Of a stretch of 64,000 nt of DNA, positions 44,748 through 60,242 are shown piece by piece (position 1 is the stretch's first letter; each line of letters begins with the position of its first letter). Below the pieces are notes generated by a model. That model saw only the letters and a program-made list of their open reading frames with translations. It made no database searches and was not told the DNA's origin. The DNA comes from Chlorophyllum brunneum (lineage: Eukaryota; Basidiomycota; Agaricomycetes; Agaricales; Agaricaceae). Location: assembly GCA_963576785.1 (NCBI GenBank), contig OY756144.1, positions 2,728,001-2,792,000 on the forward strand, read 5' to 3'. Position numbers and translations under genes: made by a program.

Positions 44748-45326
44748 CGGGTCTGTAAACAAAAATCCAATCAGCCGACATCCAAAACCCCAATCCACGC
44801 ATCCATCTCTCCAACCCATCCCCATCTCCCAAAACCCACACCAACACCATCCCAAACCCATCCACTTTCCAAAATACCAGCATAACGATACTCACCTTGA
44901 GGAGGGGTAGGTCGACAGATGAGTCTTGCCTTTCGTCGTGGTGTGCACAACCTCGCTTGTTTCCTTTTCCGGACTCATCCCTCCTCGGCATCTCGGCTTG
45001 ATCCTTGTGCAGAACACACACCCTCCATGACCCTGAACTTTCCAAACGGCTTTATCACTCCAAACCCATCTCTCCAACCGGTATCTCACAAAATCCTTTC
45101 CAAGATCAACCTTGGCTGAGCGCTCCGTCATAACAAATATCCGCTAATCTCGCAGATTCTACTCGGGTACATATTCATAATTTCACAAAAGTTTTTTCCA
45201 ACTTGGCATGATACTCCAACGAATTGAGCGCCATGGATACGTTATATATATTATCAACCATAACAGCCCTCTCAATCAATAACCCTCCCTTCCACCTCGA
45301 GTACACTCAACCCCCCCAACAAACAA
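44748..45326. promoter_or_regulatory. Divergent promoter region between uL23 and the DUF6533-like gene
   Basis: The two genes are transcribed away from each other. The uL23 side probably includes a leader intron (about 44,754-44,895). The reverse-strand open frame 44,892-45,131 looks like chance coding in the leader and promoter. A TATA-like stretch TATATATATTA at about 45,243-45,253 lies 75-85 bp before the forward start codon. Confidence 0.5.
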
Positions 45327-47156
45327 ATGCTCACCTATCCCTCAATCATCGACGATAAATCCGAAACGTAAACTTTTCTTTTCCTCCACTCCACTCTTCC
45401 TCTCACACACACACTTTTCCCATCTTCTCAGCTTATTAACAAACGTACGCCCAAAAAACATCTTATCTCACACAAATCTCACCCATCACTAACCCAGTAC
45501 ATCGGTTTCGCAAGTTTCACCGCACTCATCTGGGACCACATCGACACTTTCGCCGACGAAGTCGAATACATCTGGAAAGGCCGCAAAGGTCTCTGTAAGT
45601 CCCCCCCCCCTTCCCACCCAACTCACACTCCACCTACCTAAAAATAAAGTCATCTACCTCTTCTTCTTCGTAAGTCCTTCTTGCTTCTTCCCTCCGTTAT
45701 CAACTCTATAAAAATAATTAACGAATGGAAACATGCTACGTATGTGCAATAGAACCGTTATTTCACACCTATCGGATTCATTCTCAATCTCCACGGTACG
45801 CATCTACACAACCTCCGAAACCACCCATTCTTAACAAACTCCACAACAACAACTCCACTCAAAGCCTATCTATCACCAATATGGACTCCCAAAGTACGCA
45901 CCCCCCCCCACCACTACCATCTTCCTCATCATTTTTCATCTTTCTCATCATCCATCTTCATCAGCTGTACGTGCATACTTTATCACACACACACACCCAC
46001 AGCCCCAACCCAATCATCCCCAGCTGTACTCAATTCGTCAAAACCGAAGGCGTCACCGTCTCTCTAGCAGTCGAAATCGTAGGCCTCATGATGCTCCTCC
46101 GCATCCGAGCTCTCTATTCCAATCAACGTTGTATAACCCTCCTCCTCTCCACCATCCTCCTACTCGAAACCGGTGTAAACGCTTGGTTAATCGCTCACGC
46201 CGGCCGTACGTACAAAAAATCTCATCCCTCGCCAAATATATCTAAAAACCCAATCTAGCCGTGATACATAATCCCAATTCCGGTGTTCACGGCAAGTAAT
46301 CCCATCAAAACACCATCTTTCTTACTCTGATACACAAAACACAGCATGTAGTATGGTTTTCGACGACACAAAACCATACAGCAGCATCCTAGCCTCCTCA
46401 TCAGCTTGGATTCCTCTCCTCTACGATACAATAATCTTCTCCCTAACCCTCTACAAAACAATCCCCCCACTCCGTCGCGCAGAAGCTTCATACATCCTTC
46501 AACGCCTATTCGAAGATGGTCTCTTATACTACAGGTACGTATATATCTAAATCCCAAATCTAATCAAATCAACTTTATCTGAACTTCATCAAATTCCAGC
46601 GTCATATTCTCAGTAACACTCGTTCTTACAATCATGATCATAGCCGCTCCACAGGGTACCAAAAACATCGCAGCACAGTACGTTTTCCAAAAATCCACCA
46701 TCCCCGAACTACCATCACTCAAACCCCATTAGACTAGAACAACTGTACGTTCCCCTCCACTTCTCATCACACTCTCCCTCATCATCACACCATACCATCA
46801 GAATCACAGTAGCAATGATGTCCCGCATAACACTCAACCTCCGTAAAGCCGCTCGAGACCGCCACGCTCAAAACCTCACCTCCATCCCCAACCACCCCAA
46901 ACATAATTTCTGGCTAAACCTCTTCCCAAGCTCCCGCCGAGCAGTCCAACAATTCTGGGAACGCGGTTCATTTTTCCAATTCAGTTTCCTCGATACTACA
47001 ACCAATCCCGATTTCGAATCTGGTGAACCGAGATCCAGTCTCCATAGATCCAGAAGAGATTCTCTTAGTATCGTTTTTGCTACTCCCGAATCCACCCCAA
47101 CTTCTGGTCCCTCTAGACGATCATCCTTGACGAAACCTTCACCTACCCATAATTGA
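45327..47156 (+). CDS. DUF6533-type seven-segment membrane protein, 13 exons including micro-exons
   Basis: The exons are 45,327-45,367, 45,432-45,444, 45,498-45,594, 45,650-45,669, 45,753-45,795, 45,865-45,893, a 2-nt exon at 45,965-45,966, 46,024-46,205, 46,259-46,291, 46,345-46,534, 46,600-46,677, 46,733-46,744 and 46,802-47,156. Together they code 364 aa. Hydrophobic segments alternate with short loops; the hallmark blocks WDHIDTFADEVEYIWKG, NRYFTPIGFIL and RIRALY match the large Agaricomycete family annotated DUF6533, whose function is unknown. The C-terminal 118 codons are cytoplasmic-looking and Ser/Arg-rich. Most donors read GTACG(T/C); one intron (46,292-46,344) starts with GC. Without the 2-nt exon the frame cannot be kept between 45,893 and 46,024. 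Confidence 0.8.
45965..45966 (+). other. Candidate 2-nt micro-exon (CT) in the DUF6533-like gene
   Basis: The exon ending at 45,893 finishes at codon phase 0, but the next clear exon begins with the third base of a codon (C before TGT ACT CAA). Exactly two nt are missing. In between lies CATCAG-CT-GTACGTG: a good acceptor, two bases and a donor identical to those used elsewhere in this gene. Splicing in two steps would give AAA CTC TGT (Lys-Leu-Cys) and restore one frame. Confidence 0.5.
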
Positions 47157-47311
47157 ATGATTCCATGTTGTATTAGTTCCATGCATGTGTCCAATAGATA
47201 TTTATACCATCCAACCATCGTCATCCACACCAATAATACATTAAGCTAATACACGCAGCAAACAATAAACAACAACCCGAGGTGAAGCCACCGCCAAAAA
47301 AGTAACATCTA

Positions 47312-51672
<4,361 letters not shown>

Positions 51673-51787
51673 TCCTGGCTGGATAATGAACAAGATTAAT
51701 GGTGCACCTGTGACCTAACACGCCGTGACAGAACGCGATCCTATGTGTCACGCGAGTGTAGCGCGTCCGTGACTCTTCCCAAGTAGA
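51673..51787. promoter_or_regulatory. 115-bp bidirectional promoter between SMC3 and the BTB gene
   Basis: Only 115 bp separate the two start codons, so the two genes must share a promoter or overlap in their leaders. The stretch contains CGCGAGTGTAGCGCGTCCGT (about 51,750-51,769). CACGCGAGTG and GTAGCGCGTC resemble the ACGCGT core that cell-cycle (MBF-type) factors bind, but the match is partial and the reading is speculative. Confidence 0.55.
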
Positions 51788-52893
51788 ATGGCTGTTGTCC
51801 CGGAGGCAGCCACCCTGAATGTTTCTGATGAACTCTACTTTCCAGATGGAAACATTATTCTTCAGGTTGCCGAAGGAAAACACATCATGCGCTACCGTGT
51901 CCACGAGTCTGTCCTCTCGCGCTACTCTGACTTCTTTTCCGACATATTCAAAATCCCTCGACTACCCGAAGGGAACCAAATCAACGAACTTGTCGACGGG
52001 TGTCCTCTCATTCCTCTTACCGGCGATAAAATCAACGACTGGACCATCATGCTTAGTGCTCTCTACAATCCGTAGTTCTACTCGATGTGTCCGGGAATGC
52101 TATAATAATTACCGTTATAACAATCCCCTTCAGGTTCTTCAATAGTCCGCAGCAGTCTGTCGCCACAATTTTGGCAATGCTTCGAATTGGCAAAAAATAT
52201 CAGTTTCTGGATTTCTCACAGATGCCGAAAATAAATTGCGACAGTGCTACCCATCGAAATTGCAAGACTTTCGCTCCAGGGACCAGAAACTTCGTTCTAC
52301 GTACAACAGCTCAACGGATCTTTTAGTAGCTTCAGATGAAGGCATCATTCCTGACGATGTCCTCCCCGTCCTCCACTACGACAGCCTCAGAGTCCTTGTA
52401 CGCGAGACCTTTTCCGCATTTTGGCCCGCTGGTCTAACTCGAAACTATTATCAGAATAAACTTGATGATCAGGAGAGCGAAGAGAATGTTGTCATTGGCG
52501 ATAGCACCAAACTACGACTATTGATTGGATATCGTCGCCTCGTCAACGCTCAGGCAAAGCATACACTCGCATGGTTACTTCAGAGCATTTCCCCTGAATG
52601 CACTGAACCTACCGTCTGTAAGATCTCTTTCAGGGATATAAAACGATCCCTCGATACTCCTGTAAAGTTCCGGGAACATCCCTTTACGCCCCTTTTACAC
52701 TTTTGCGGGTGTGTGCAACTCGAAAACCAAGTTCTGTCCTACATGCAACAACCTTTTGACTGCACGGATGGAAGAAGGTGCTCGCCAAGTTTGGGAAACG
52801 TTGCCGTCATGCTTCGGACTTGGATCATGGGATGATCTTTATGACTATCAGAATGGCGAAGAAAACGACGGAAGCGAACCTGAGGATAGCTAG
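51788..52893 (+). pseudogene. BTB/POZ-domain protein with two compensating frameshifts
   Basis: Exon 1 (51,788-52,071) and exon 2 (from 52,134) are joined by a 62-bp GT-AG intron. The N-terminal region (FPDGNIILQVAEGKHIMRYR, then VHESVLSRYSDFFSDIF) is the BTB/POZ fold common in expanded Agaricomycete families, thought to act as adaptor or DNA-linked proteins. At about 52,205-52,225 the frame must change (KKYQFLDF to TDAENKLRQCYPSKL). It must change back at about 52,705 (LLHFCG to CNSKTKFCPTC), after which it runs to the stop at 52,893 with an acidic tail. The two shifts cancel. No plausible intron explains either, so it is a decaying gene, or the assembly has two single-base errors. Confidence 0.7.
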
Positions 52894-53217
52894 TGACGGC
52901 GAAAGTATCGGTGAAGCCACTCGGAAATATTTGTACACACATTTATTAGTCATCCTATGGTAATAATTATAGCTATACACTTACTTGAAATCGCGTTCTG
53001 AAGGCCCCATATAGTCTGCTCCTTGATCGAATATGTGGAAGTGTAAACCAAGTTCCAAGACATCCAGAAAGCAAATGCATATCCATACCAGTCAATAACA
53101 GACATAAGCCATAGGTGAGATTCTACTAACATAGACACAGATCAATCCCGAAAGTCTACGGACGAAAATTACTGGAATTAATACATGATATACTGGAGAC
53201 CCGAACAATGAATGACT
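52894..53217. other. Convergent intergenic stretch between BTB and MFS genes
   Basis: The 324 bp hold both 3' untranslated regions; the genes on either side converge. No coding frame or RNA gene is recognised. Confidence 0.6.
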
Positions 53218-55573
53218 CTAGAAACCTTGCGATGTGGTGTTACTTTGAGACGCCGTGCCAGCCGCCTGCGCCTCGCGCTCCTCGGCGCGTTTTCGCCAAC
53301 CCTCACCTTTCAACGAAACAAGGAAAATTAACAAACCACTGACGACCATTAGAATCCCCCAGAAAGTGTAAAGCCAACCTAATTTGTGTCAGTTACCGGG
53401 AGCCACTGTAAGCAGCCCAACTCACCATCCCCAATGCCATCCTAGAGATCCAGTACAGTTAGAACCAATAGTATACCTACAATCCTCATGGAATAAACAG
53501 ACCTGCATTGGTACAGCAATTTCCGTGGCGACAAAAGCAAAGGTGCCACGAAATGCCGAATTAGAAGAAACAGCCGTCGCAGACCTGCCAACGTTCGCGT
53601 CGACTATATAGGCTAACGTGCTCGCATAGGCCCATCTACCAACTCTATAAGGATGGAAGATATTCGAATTGACCGAGAATTACTCACATAGTGAAAAACC
53701 CGGCTGCGAAGAGCAATACACAAAGGACTGCGACATGAGCATGCTGTTGACATGCCCATCCAAACCCAATAACACACAGGGGGAACATTACTAATCCAAG
53801 CGTGGTGCTCTTGAGCCTCATCTAAATCAAACACTCAGCGTCTGATGCATTAAGATGGAACGAAACGCACCTCGGGATAACTTTTCCCTCCGTTAGCATT
53901 TTTGAGTTGGGCCAATTTATAATCAGACCAAAAGCCTCCCAGAACGCTACCTGCGACACAACCTACTGCGATGTGAAGTATAAAATGAGACGTGATAGAA
54001 GCAACATACCTAAGCCATATGTGATGGTGACTACACCAATCATCAGGGCATCATAATGATAAGCGCTACTGAGCGTCCGTGCACTTGTGTAGTTGATCAT
54101 GAACGTGAGCGCATACATAAGACCTTGATGTTCAGATGTGAGAATAGCTTTAGTCGAACACGGCGACTAGTTGCAATTTACCAGATGCGACTAGAATAGC
54201 CAGGTTGTTCATGCGTCGCAATACGGCTACGAGAGGGGAAAATGGGCTAACGTCCTTCAAACTCAGCTCTATTTGCGGTACCGGCACGGTAGGAGCATTC
54301 TCCTTGGCCTTCTCTAAATCTCCGTGGTGTAGATCGGCAATACTCGCAGGTGCAGTGGTGTTTGGTGAAATGATTTCATCACCAATAGTCTTCCCTTCCT
54401 GCAGGTGTTGCTTGAGAACATTCTGGTACGTTAAGCTCCGTTCTTTGCGGAACGTATCACAGAAGAACAGAAGGAAGGCCACCCAGCTCATGCCAGCCAT
54501 AATACATAAGAACCAGAAAATAGACCGCCACCCGAGTCCCGTGGTCAACGCCCCACCGACGATGGGGCCGAGCGCCTTCCATGCGCAACAAAGGGGGTCA
54601 GTATCTCGTTATCGACAGGGAGCGCCACACTCACGGGACCAAGCAGGGGGGCCATATAATATATCCCCATCTATAACATAACAGTAGATGAATATTATAT
54701 CGTCAACGTACGGGTGTTACGAAAGCCAACACATGCCTTGGTTCCGCGTTCCGCGGGTTCAAAGATATCTGCAAGGGTTGCGGCTCCAATCGATATCACC
54801 GCACTCGACCTATACCAGGATTGGTTCGAAAGATCCGTTATTACACCACAAGAATTGTCTCGTACCCTGCAGCTTGGATTGTACGAAAGGCTATCACACT
54901 TGGAGAAATTAAGACGGTGCCAGAAATGTTGAGGGAACAAAACTCACAGTTCGATGCGTCCACTAAGGGCCACGATGATGGAGGCGATAGTGAAGAAGGC
55001 CAGGGACAAAAGATACACGAACTAGAACATGATGAATTTTAACTAATTTTGAAAAAGCTGGGATTCTGCACACCTTTCGTCCTTTGACCTCACTTATTGA
55101 GCACCACAGAAGTGGAAAGTTTCCCTGTGCGAGAATGAACAAGGAAATGCTCAGGCTGAACTGTTGGCTTGTCGCAGGTAATTCGCTCTCCATATCCTCC
55201 ACAGCGGCTGGCCACAGGTTTAGCCGTATTCTTTGGAGCTTAGTAGGTAATGCGTCTCACGGTTCTGAATAGTACCAGCAAAACCGGCAACCATAGAGGC
55301 TGTAGAAATTAAAAATAGAATGAAGTTCTAGGAACGCGGTCAGGGTGGCGTCAGTGTGGGTATTCGAGTACATGGGACATGTAGATCCGGGTTTACCTTT
55401 CGTATTGATGACCAACAACGAGGATCATCCTGGACAGGAGCGTGCTCTATGTCCAATACAACGGTTGCTGTACTGTCCGTAGTTTCTTGTCTAGTCGGGT
55501 GTTTGACATGGGATTTCTCATGTGATACTGTTTCGGTAAATTTCACTACATCGTTCGAGGTCTTGCCTGCCAT
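53218..55573 (-). CDS. DHA1-type major facilitator (drug:H+ antiporter-like) transporter 1, 14 exons
   Basis: The exons, from the start: 55,573-55,397, 55,327-55,261, 55,207-55,074, 55,021-54,948, 54,898-54,866, 54,809-54,737, 54,670-54,635, 54,575-54,182, 54,123-54,010, 53,962-53,871, 53,821-53,688, 53,635-53,503, 53,441-53,426 and 53,378-53,218 (545 aa). After a polar N-terminus (IEHAPVQDDPRCWSSIRK) come about 12 membrane segments. The loop motif SEVKGRK follows segment 2, and the antiporter motif C region (MAPLLGPALGPIVGGAL) is in segment 5. A long central loop starts TFRKERSLTYQN. The substrate is unknown. The intron after 54,737 has a GC donor (AAG/GCATGT). Its neighbour on the same strand is a paralogue with the same exon plan. 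Confidence 0.85.
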
Positions 55574-56233
55574 TGTAGTGTCGGGGAGGAAAACTGGGAG
55601 AAGTGAGAAATAAGAGATACCCGACTTCGTGAGGGATAGGGATGGAATACAGTTGGAGGCCTCCCGGCACAAGACATCTTTATACGGGGCATGAGCCACA
55701 AAAGCAGAGTCGTTACTTCAGGTTTGTCGACTTGAACACGCATCTTCCAAAATATGGGCACGTGCTGGTAGCCGGCGGCACATTCTTTTCCGCAACGTAA
55801 ATACAATATTAACGGTTGGGCCGCGAGGCTGATGGAGCCAATCGCAAAAAGACATTTATCGAGTATCGCCGAGTCGTCTAGCTCCATTTTTTTCGCGACG
55901 GCTTTCATGTCCGACGGAGACACCAGAGCCTGTTACTATCTTTAGCGAATGTAGCGGGAGTTTCAGCAGTTGGGAAAAAACAGCCATAACCGGGCCATGC
56001 ACAGCACCCCCCAACGGAATCATTTTTGCTTCTTCAGGTATTCATCGATCCGGCATCGTAATCAATCGGAGCTAGCTACTCAAAATCCTGCGGTTGCACA
56101 TGGGGGACAAGTTGTTTGTAAAGAGCAAAAGATGAGGGTGATATTGGGTGGTTGCAGCGCAAAGGCAAGCAAGGCGTTCGTGTACCAGGTAACCCCAAGC
56201 CCCGTTATGTCATATGAGTCTGCCGAAGTGGAA
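55574..56233. promoter_or_regulatory. Interval upstream of MFS transporter 1
   Basis: The 660 bp between the paralogues hold no gene. A TATA box on the reverse strand (TATAAA, 55,684-55,679) lies 106 bp before the start codon of transporter 1 and is probably its core promoter element. The left part is the 3' flank of transporter 2. Confidence 0.6.
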
Positions 56234-58484
56234 TCAGCATGCTCGTTCTCGTTCTCGTTTTTCCGCCTTTTCTCTCCATTCAGCCCCTTTGTAAGACGTC
56301 CAAAGAGAAAGCAGGCCGAAGATCAAAACGATGCCACCCCAAATTGTATACATCCAGCCTGTAAGACTGCATCAACCGTTGCTCAGGGTTCCATTATTAA
56401 AAAAGCCTACCATCTCCTAGATGATCCTTTTCACCGTATGATGTAAGCGATACTCTTTCAAATAATACCCGGTGAACAATCCCATACCTGTAGCGGAACC
56501 GCTGTCTCAATGCCTATGAATGCAAATATACCGCGGAATACACTATTGGTAGCCACTGCGGTGGACGATCTCCCAACATTTGCGTCTACAATGTATGCGA
56601 GCATACTGCTGTATATCATCCTAGAACGGGGCATCGCTGCGTCAACGTTCCTCTCCAGAAGGAAATGGAAAGATGCAAGACGTACACGGAAAAAAAGCCT
56701 CCTCCGAAAAGCATCACGACGACAGCAGCAATATGTGCATGCCTTTGCGTCACCCATCCGCCCGCTACGATGAATGCTGGCAGAACGAACACGCCCAAAG
56801 TTGTGCTCCGTAAACGCATCTAATGAAATGCCGATCGGGCCGATCGTGGGCTAGGTTGAGAATGGAGCAAAGACATCAACTAACCTCTGGCTGGCTTGTG
56901 CCCCCATTCTTTGCCTTCATCTTCCGTAGCATGCGGTCTGACAACCTGCCACCTATGATACTACCGAACAAGCACCCTAAACAATTATGAAGTCATATTG
57001 GTTCCACCAAGACGACACACCCACCAACTCCATACCCGAGGGACACGAACCCGACTTTCCAAGCGTCGTAATGATATTTCGATGTCAGTGTCCGTGCAAT
57101 GGTATAAACTATCATGAACTGGTAGGCCATCAAGACACCTAGGACATCATCAATATCCTTGACCAAAGTCCAGCAAACCGACCCTACCAGTCACAGAAAG
57201 CATGGCCATATTGTTCCAACGACGAACGACGAGATAAATAGGTTTGAAGGGACTGGCATCACGAAGGGTGATCTTAATTTCATCTGAGTCATTTGCGTCC
57301 GAGAAGCTGCTTCTTGGTGTCACATCCACAGAAGCAATGTTTCGTTCCAGCCTCTCCGCTCTTTCCTTCAGCCGCCGTTTCAGGATGGATTGATACGTTA
57401 GGCTTCTTTCCTTCCTGAAAGTATCTTTAAAAAGTATGAGGAATGCAACCAGGCAAACACCGCTGACGATGGCACAAAACCAAAAAATGGATCGCCAACC
57501 AAACCCAGACGTCAGTCCACCTCCAAGAATAGGACCCAGCGACTGGTGGTTGTAGTAAGCCAAATTACTCAACCTAAAATCATTTACAAGGGCTTACTGG
57601 GCCAAGTAAAGGTGCTGTATAATATATGCCCATCTTAACTGGTTTAGCTAGACAGTCGAATACCGCGGTCAAATGGACTTACCTTTGTCCCTCGTTCGTG
57701 CGGCTCATATATATCGGCGAGGGTAGCGGCTCCAATTGCCAGGAAAGCACTTGACCTACGTTCAATTATGAGCCGATGGGGCTGTTCTCCACACAAACAC
57801 AAGACGCACCCCATTGCCTGAACACACCTCAGCCCTATTACACTTGGCTCATTGGTAGTTCAGCAGTAGATCACATCACAAAATGTACGGGCTCACAGTT
57901 GGATGGACTGACTCAGAGCGATTACAACAGAGGCGACAGTGACGAAGGCCAAGGCTAACACATAAACGAGCTATTCCATGAAATAGTGAGGGTCGGAGAT
58001 ACTAAGGATGCCATGACATCGACATACCTTTCTTCCCTTTATTTCACTGATCGCGCTCCATACGATCGGCATGACACCTTGTACGAGCACAAACAGCGAG
58101 AGGCTCAAGCTGAACTGGTTGCTGGTCGCAGGCAAGTCACGTTCCATTACCTCCACCGCCGCTGTTGATGGTCAAAAGCGCAGTCAGCGATTCGGACACG
58201 GCGCGGAGATAGACACACGCACGATTCTGGATGGCACTGATTATTCCTACGTTCATAGATGCGGAGGAGATGAGAAGTAATACCACTGTCTGAAAGGGTG
58301 GTTCAAGGCATGTGCGGAAAAATGGAAAAAACACACTAACCTTCCGCAAATTTGACCACTGGCGAGGGTCGTCAGCCACCAAGACGTGCTCAATATCCAG
58401 CTTAACCTGCGTCTCTGGTTCTTTCTCCAGTTTACCATCCCTTAGGTGCGGTGCAGGACACGATTCTTTTGTCTTCGAGTCCAT
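56234..58484 (-). CDS. DHA1-type major facilitator transporter 2 (paralogue of its neighbour), 14 exons
   Basis: The exons, from the start: 58,484-58,341, 58,289-58,223, 58,161-58,028, 57,970-57,897, 57,842-57,810, 57,755-57,683, 57,633-57,598, 57,542-57,188, 57,138-57,025, 56,976-56,885, 56,819-56,686, 56,620-56,488, 56,416-56,407 and 56,358-56,234 (507 aa). The family hallmarks are IEHVLVADDPRQWSNLRK, SEIKGRK, GPILGGGLTSGFGWRSIFWF and TFRKERSLTYQS. Ten of the 14 exons have the same length as in transporter 1. The tiny exon 13 (10 nt, GAGATGGTAG) needs a GC donor in poor context (G/GCTTTT) and is the weakest part of the model. The protein presumably exports small molecules; the substrate is unknown. 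Confidence 0.8.
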
Positions 58485-59046
58485 GATGGAGGGTTTAGTT
58501 CTGGGCTTTGTGGGACCTGTTGTGCCAACCACAAATGCTATGCCCATGGGTATTCAGGGGAGCCATAGCTGGAGTCAGCTCCGGACGATTCTGCGGCCGG
58601 AGCAGTGGGAACCACATGAAAATATGGCATCCAAAATTAGACATGAGAAGGTGACAGTCTCACCTGATCATGTTTGATATATTCAGTTGAAGGTATTACG
58701 GCAGAGCCCCTTCCAGTGATGATATTTATTGGTGAATCGCCGGAAAGACGAGTTAATTGAGCCTTCAGCGTTCTGGGACACCTCTCAGAACATCTACTGT
58801 ATTGGTGCACGTTATTACTGGGAAGCCTGAATCCTCCGAGCAGTGCTGCTCCTGAAGTTATGCACTGAACGAGAGGCGTCATCAGGGTTCCAAGTTCCAG
58901 GCAATGATGTGGCACGCAAATCCTGGCAAGCACATAGCAGCCGAACTCAGGCCAGTACTCAAAACGCGGTCGTCACACCACGTGATGGGCCATTAATTTA
59001 ATGTGACCTTTTGAGTCGCGACACTCGACTGACGTCTGTTAAAAGC
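58485..59046. promoter_or_regulatory. Divergent promoter interval between transporter 2 and the DUF7918-like gene
   Basis: The genes are transcribed away from each other. No frame in these 562 bp resembles a known protein. No TATA box stands out near either start. Confidence 0.5.
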
Positions 59047-60242
59047 ATGCCAACTTACAACCGCGTTTCTGCCAAAATCCACGTCGCCGGCCAGCCTTTA
59101 GAGGAATATCAACTACAACGGTACGATGATCGCAACGAAATTGTCTGCTGGATTCCGTCTCACGTCGGTAAAGTACGCATTTCGAATCCATCTCTTCTCC
59201 CTGACCCCCGACATCGACGGTCCCGGTATAGGAATTCTCCATTCATGTTCAACACACAATTGTGGGTAGCGAACTGATGCTCAGAGTTGAAATGGATGGC
59301 GTCTGTACGAATGCACAGCTTATCAGTCCGCAAAGACGATACGCCATTACCAAGTGTCGACCATCGCCAACGACATGTCGCTCCTTTGTTTTCTCCCAAG
59401 GCCAGTTGGTCGGTATGTCACGGAAACTCTCCTGTGCTACATATTCTGATCCCGGAATACTCTCTTGAGATGACGATGAGCTTCCAGTCGAGTCGTTAGA
59501 TATGGCTGGCTTGGGTACGGTTACGGTCGAAGTCTACCAAGGGAAGGTGGTCGGGAAATCCCAGGAAGACGTTCCGCTTGAATCTGGTAACATCAAAATT
59601 CCTGAACAGCGTTTGATTCCTGAACGGGGAAAAAAGGGAATTCAAGCTTGCGTTGCGTGAGTGGACCTTCGGACGCGTCTTCTATCTAATACCTATACCC
59701 CGGACCCTAAGTCTTGGTCCAGTTCAATCCAGGGCACCAGATATGTCCCATAAGAGTCTTTTTACGAGAACGAGCCTCGCAGCCAAGATAATTTTTCGAT
59801 ACAGACCCCTGAGTGCTTCTTGTCACGGCTGTTGCCATTCGAAAACTCTAACGTGCTTTGACAGCCTTCCTTCAAGCTCAAGGGATTGCACCGGCCGCGC
59901 CCCTACAGAACAACCCTCCTGCCGTTATCCGAAAACGCAAAAGAAGAACCAACCCCGAACCCAGAGCAGGACCCTCGAAAACCGCGCGAACATCCATTAA
60001 GCACGAGCCTACAACAAACTCCGCCGAAATCGAAATCAGCGATGAAGAAGACGTTGAGAAGCTCCGAGCTCTTCGCGTGAGTGGTTCACCTGAGTCCCCG
60101 AAGATACGAACTGAGCGATGTCTAGGCAAGGATCGATAAAGCACTGGCAAGGAAGGATCCTTCGAAAGCTCAAGTCAAGAATGAAGTCAAGAAAGAGCAA
60201 GACTCCGTATTCCTCAAGGGGCAGGTTATAGACCTCACCTAG
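59047..60242 (+). CDS. DUF7918-type protein, 6 exons, 307 aa
   Basis: The exons are 59,047-59,172, 59,232-59,412, 59,470-59,656, 59,712-59,812, 59,865-60,076 and 60,126-60,242, all with GT-AG introns. The N-terminal part reads a beta-rich domain (ISPQRRYAITKC, then SFVFSQGQLVDDDEL and LGTVTVEVYQGKVVG). It ends with IIFRYRPLTFLQAQGIAP, the end block of the fungal DUF7918 family as I remember it. A basic stretch RKRKRRTNPEPR and an acidic stretch EIEISDEEDVE follow, so nuclear location is plausible. Function is unknown for the family. The C-terminus EQDSVFLKGQVIDLT resembles a SUMO-interacting hydrophobic/acidic motif (VIDLT), which is an inference. Confidence 0.8.

Noticed and set aside
44892..45131. 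Reverse 79-codon frame upstream of the uL23 gene
   Set aside because: It covers the probable leader, leader intron donor and promoter of the ribosomal protein gene; no family resemblance.
58637..58933. Reverse 98-codon frame upstream of transporter 2
   Set aside because: It lies in the divergent promoter interval, is Cys/Ser-rich without family likeness and has no transcript-like structure around it.
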